Assembly: GCA_016785225.1 (NCBI GenBank)
Contig: JAFBJZ010000416.1
Span: forward strand, 124,001-188,000
Source of the DNA: Psettodes erumei
Taxonomy: Eukaryota; Chordata; Actinopteri; Pleuronectiformes; Psettodidae
DNA length: 64,000 nucleotides
Reading direction: 5' to 3'
Positions 60,406-64,000 of the stretch are shown piece by piece. The position numbers and the translations under genes were made by a program. Below the pieces are notes generated by a model. That model had not been told where the DNA came from, ran no database searches, and saw only the letters and a list, made by a program, of their open reading frames with translations. How positions within the stretch are numbered: the stretch's first letter is position 1; each line of letters begins with the position of its first letter.

Positions 60406-63400
60406 TTTACATAGGCCTACAATGTTATCTCTTATCTAGCTCGCTAAAAAGTCAGCATTTCCCACATTGTTCAAGGATTTATTTAAAATTAAATTGGTGA
60501 GAGCAGCGATGCTTCTCACGATAGAAGAATTGCCGAGGACAGTGTGGTGTAAATGTATCTGGAAACAGGGAACTTAGCCACTGAAATATTAGGGTCAACC
60601 ACTCAGACCTGACTTTAGTCAAGTCTGTTGAAAATAAGTAAAAGGGAGGAGGGTGGACTTTGTTTCCAAAGAGTCGAAAAGACTAAACACTGTTTAGTCA
60701 GTTATGACTCTTTTGCCGTCACACTCCACAACTCCCTAATGATCCCAGACCTCGAACACCCTCGTTCTGCATCCGCCATTAAACTAAAGGCTCTCCGGCC
60801 CGCTGGTAGTTTCCTCCAAGGGAGCCGTGAGGGGACCAGAGACTCTCTTTACTGCTCAATAAACCGTGAAGTTGGAGCCACTAAAATCCTGTCACGCTCC
60901 AGTCGTTCCACGAAAATATCCTATGATTCTTTTTGAACCCCCTCCCCCCTGCGTTCCCTCAGCATCTCGGGCCACTTACCGGCCATTACATTAAACCAGT
61001 CTTTAGCGGAAATCACTGTCTTTAAGAACCTCAAACCATTTTTTCTTCACGTGAAGAATACTGTGTGGTGCACACATGCAGTTTTTGAGGTTATTTGAGG
61101 CTTGCTTTCAGTTTGCTGTATTAAATTGATTCACTGTCGATGCTTGTGGGCTGCAGTTACTTTTATGTGTTACGTGCAGTGCGTAATGGCAGGTCATTGC
61201 TTACTGTTAAGAAAACTGTCACAGCTATTGATCAGCCACAAACACAGCAGACATGCTGAATGACAGTAGATGCTCAAATCACTAAACACTATTGATGTAT
61301 CACAGACAAGAAAGGTTGCATTTGATTACAGTGATGATCAATACTCCAGGGTGGCAAGTGCATCCATTCCTCTGTACACAAGTCTTTTTGTGCTGAAATG
61401 ATCAATTGATGAGTCAATTAACTGCAAAATTATCAGCAACTAGCTAACTTTGAGGAGTTTCTAAGTTTCAGAGTTCCCTCTTGACCTTGGAAAGAGCAGT
61501 TGACAAGACAGACTCATGTCAAGGTACATTAATTAGCTGAGCTGGAGCTTTCAGTCACGATCACTGCAGTGGTTATCGATAGTGGTTGGTTGTTTTAACA
61601 GGAAGTTTTCCAAATGTGCATAGAAGTTGTAAGATTCGGTTAGTTTGGATCAGGAAGATGATACTTGGAGCTGTGTATTCTGACTGGATTTTTCCACAAT
61701 GGATGACACAAGAGTTACTCAGCCCTGAATCCTGAGCCCTATGTCATAAGAAACAATGAGTCCAAAGGGATTTTAACCACAGCCCGATGCTCCATTTCCA
61801 CCGCAGTGTTGTTAGTATCTATCACTGTGATGTTGCAACAATTACAAAGAGGGAGTCATGGAAACCTCCTGTCTTTTTCCCCACCTGCGCCGAGATACCG
61901 CTCAGTCCTGACTCACGTAGGAGGTGGCCGCGTTTCATCACAACCACTGCGTGCCTGCGTGGACAAGCCCGGTGATGTGGCTCAGTGATGAAACACTGTT
62001 ACAAGTCGATGACCGGCGGGCCGCTCCTAAGTTCAGCACTAACTCAGGCGCTGCTTGCGCTCAGCAAATGGAGGACGGAACGTTGGTTACTGTAGATAAA
62101 GTGGTTAAATAAAGGTGAGCCAGGGGTGTGTGTGCCAACTGGTCAGCTGCTACTGTTTTCTCTGCCAACATCACCAACCGATACCAAATACGCAGGAGTT
62201 GTGTTGGCATGGGGCATCCCCAGCTCATAAATCACATCACCCCATGAGAATGTGGAAGGCGTTGTTCTTCGTCTTATCAGCTGTCTTGTAAAACAGGCAT
62301 TTCATGCAGGTGAATGCACATAGATTAGCACCCTTAACAAGAACAAGATTCATATCAACCAGCCCAGTTATTACAATACATCTCTTTTTAGGTGATATTG
62401 TTTGTGCTTCTTTGGCCGTGGCATTTCCGATGATCTGACAAGCAACATGTGTTGGATTAAACAGTCAAAGTTCATTTTCTCTGTGTGACTTGGGAGTGAG
62501 CTGGGAGGGTGTTGAGCCTGTGGAGGAGAGAATAAGCAAAGCACAATAATGAATCATAAGTCATACAAGTGAATCATGAATAGTGTAGTTTTCCACTGAG
62601 ATTTTTTACTTTATGTACACTTTACCAACCCATGTAGAAAAATCCATCTGCTCTGTATTTGAAATTGAAATTGCTGAGGGGAGATTAGATTAGATTATCT
62701 TGGTATTTAAAAATCTTCAAAAAAAAGAACAAACCACAAGCAACAGAGTAAGATAGGAGATAAGATAAACCGGGAGCTAGCCTGTGTTGTTGATGAACTT
62801 GAGTAACCAGTAGACGTTAAAAACCTTGGGTTGCCATCTTTTCTGTAGTCGTCTGTTCACACTTCAGCGAGAAAAAAAAATACTTTTTTAAAAAACTTCA
62901 GCCCTCCTGCCTTATTTCCAGAAAACCACCAAGGATCGATTATCTGACAGTGTATTGTGTCTGTCTCAACTCCAATTCAGCCTCTTCAGTTCCTCATGAT
63001 GCTTCATGCTTCATGATGAGACTGGTGCAGCTCACCGTCCATGTTCAGCCTAAACTGTGAAAACTTTCTGCAGCATTTACTCTCCCTCAGGCATGTGCCC
63101 ACACCTTGTTAACCCCAAAGGTGAAACCTGCAGGTACACAACAGTCTCTTTGACCCCCCCCCAAGCCCCCCCCTTCCGCCCCTGCCCTCTCTGTTGTTGG
63201 GGCTGTACAAACAGCCCAGCGCCCAACGCCACCCCTCTCTGTCGAAGGACAAAGGCAGCATTTACCAGTACGTTCTGGTGACCTTCAGAGGGCAAAGTTG
63301 TTGTAGCCGGACGCGTCCTGCCTGATCGCAGAGGTCCAGGCTCCGTACCAGTGGGTTATTACGTTTGTTTGCTTTGCGCGAAGGTGCGCGGGGGAGGAAT

Positions 63401-64000
63401 GTCAGATGTCGGGTCAAACGTGTATGAGTGTTGGGGTGTTTAGGCGGAGGCTCATGACGTGTGCAGCCGGGAGAGATTTTCAAATAAAGATCACGTCAGA
63501 CTGACATCTGGGCTTTCGTTCACGTTCTCCTGGAAGGTGATGAAGCCCACGCAGGTTGTCCACCTTTGCTCTTTTCCCCCACAATGTCCCGCACTGTTTT
63601 TACAGGTTTCACCATAACTCCGTGTCCTATAGTAAACCTTGAGTCCAGATTTCGCCCTATTGTGACAGAGGCAGCGGCATAAACCGCTCGGCTAGGATTG
63701 TCCACTTCTGTTTACAGTATTGACTCGCTTCCATTGTCTAATGTCATATGCTGCTCTATCTACAGTGCACCCTGTCCATGAATGGAGATTGTTCTGTATC
63801 TGACCACACAATACCAGAACGTTTCATGGAGATTACTTATTGACAGCTGTTCAAATACCAAAAGGAGATATGTCATCTGTAAAATGCGTGCTGTAAAGAT
63901 GTATGTTAGGTTTGATTAATCACCGGTTGTGCTTATACAGGGGATTTGTAAAGTTTTTATAGTTTATGGTTCTCAGCAAAAAAATTTTAAACTTCGTCTC

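Larger units (their letters stand above)
57326..64000 (+). other. baiap2l1: baiap2l1 intron 3 (partial)
   Basis: No sequence matching the next I-BAR segment (starting around HVLIEIS in human) was found, so the next exon is beyond the window. The intron holds two related foldback repeat copies (57505-57625 and 60160-60405), C runs near 63155-63175 and otherwise unique AT-rich sequence. Confidence 0.75.

Noticed and set aside
1..64000. Prokaryotic-type systems (CRISPR arrays, operons, phage or integrated elements)
   Set aside because: All recognised genes are spliced vertebrate genes; the direct repeats are microsatellites without spacers.

Overview
This is a vertebrate nuclear genome window, almost certainly from a ray-finned fish of the percomorph type. 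It has intron-split genes with GT-AG (and two GC-AG) splice sites, long CA/TG microsatellites, and degenerate copies of interspersed repeats familiar from percomorph genomes. There is no prokaryotic, viral or plasmid content. Four protein-coding genes are present, and their exon structures were worked out by hand from reading frames, splice dinucleotides and intron phases.

Layout: (1) 1-38.9 kb, minus strand: trrap, from its non-coding first exon through 55 coding exons (about 2,849 codons). The gene runs off the left edge inside the FAT domain, so the rest of FAT and the pseudokinase/FATC end lie outside. (2) 42.3-45.9 kb, plus strand: nptx2, complete in 5 exons (438 residues), with a promoter carrying CRE and CCAAT boxes and a 3' UTR of about 1.3 kb. 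(3) 49.6-54.0 kb, minus strand: a tmem130 homologue, complete in 8 coding exons (313 residues). (4) 55.5 kb to the right edge, plus strand: the first three coding exons of baiap2l1, followed by at least 6.6 kb of intron.

The pairs trrap/nptx2 and tmem130/baiap2l1 are head to head, and nptx2/tmem130 are tail to tail. The same four genes are neighbours on human chromosome 7q21-q22, but relative to the human order as I remember it the nptx2-tmem130 block is inverted. The genes are not a pathway: TRRAP is a nuclear scaffold of histone acetyltransferase complexes, NPTX2 a secreted synaptic pentraxin, TMEM130 a single-pass PKD-domain membrane protein, and BAIAP2L1 an I-BAR actin/membrane adaptor.

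The trrap side (to roughly 33 kb) is conspicuously GC- and CpG-rich in both introns and third codon positions, while the rest is AT-richer. I found no new biological system. The points most worth checking are an apparent one-base deletion in a C/G run of trrap exon 46, a long UG repeat against the exon 12 splice acceptor, two GC-AG introns, the short tmem130 ectodomain with a conserved-looking acidic dileucine signal, and the two-gene inversion.
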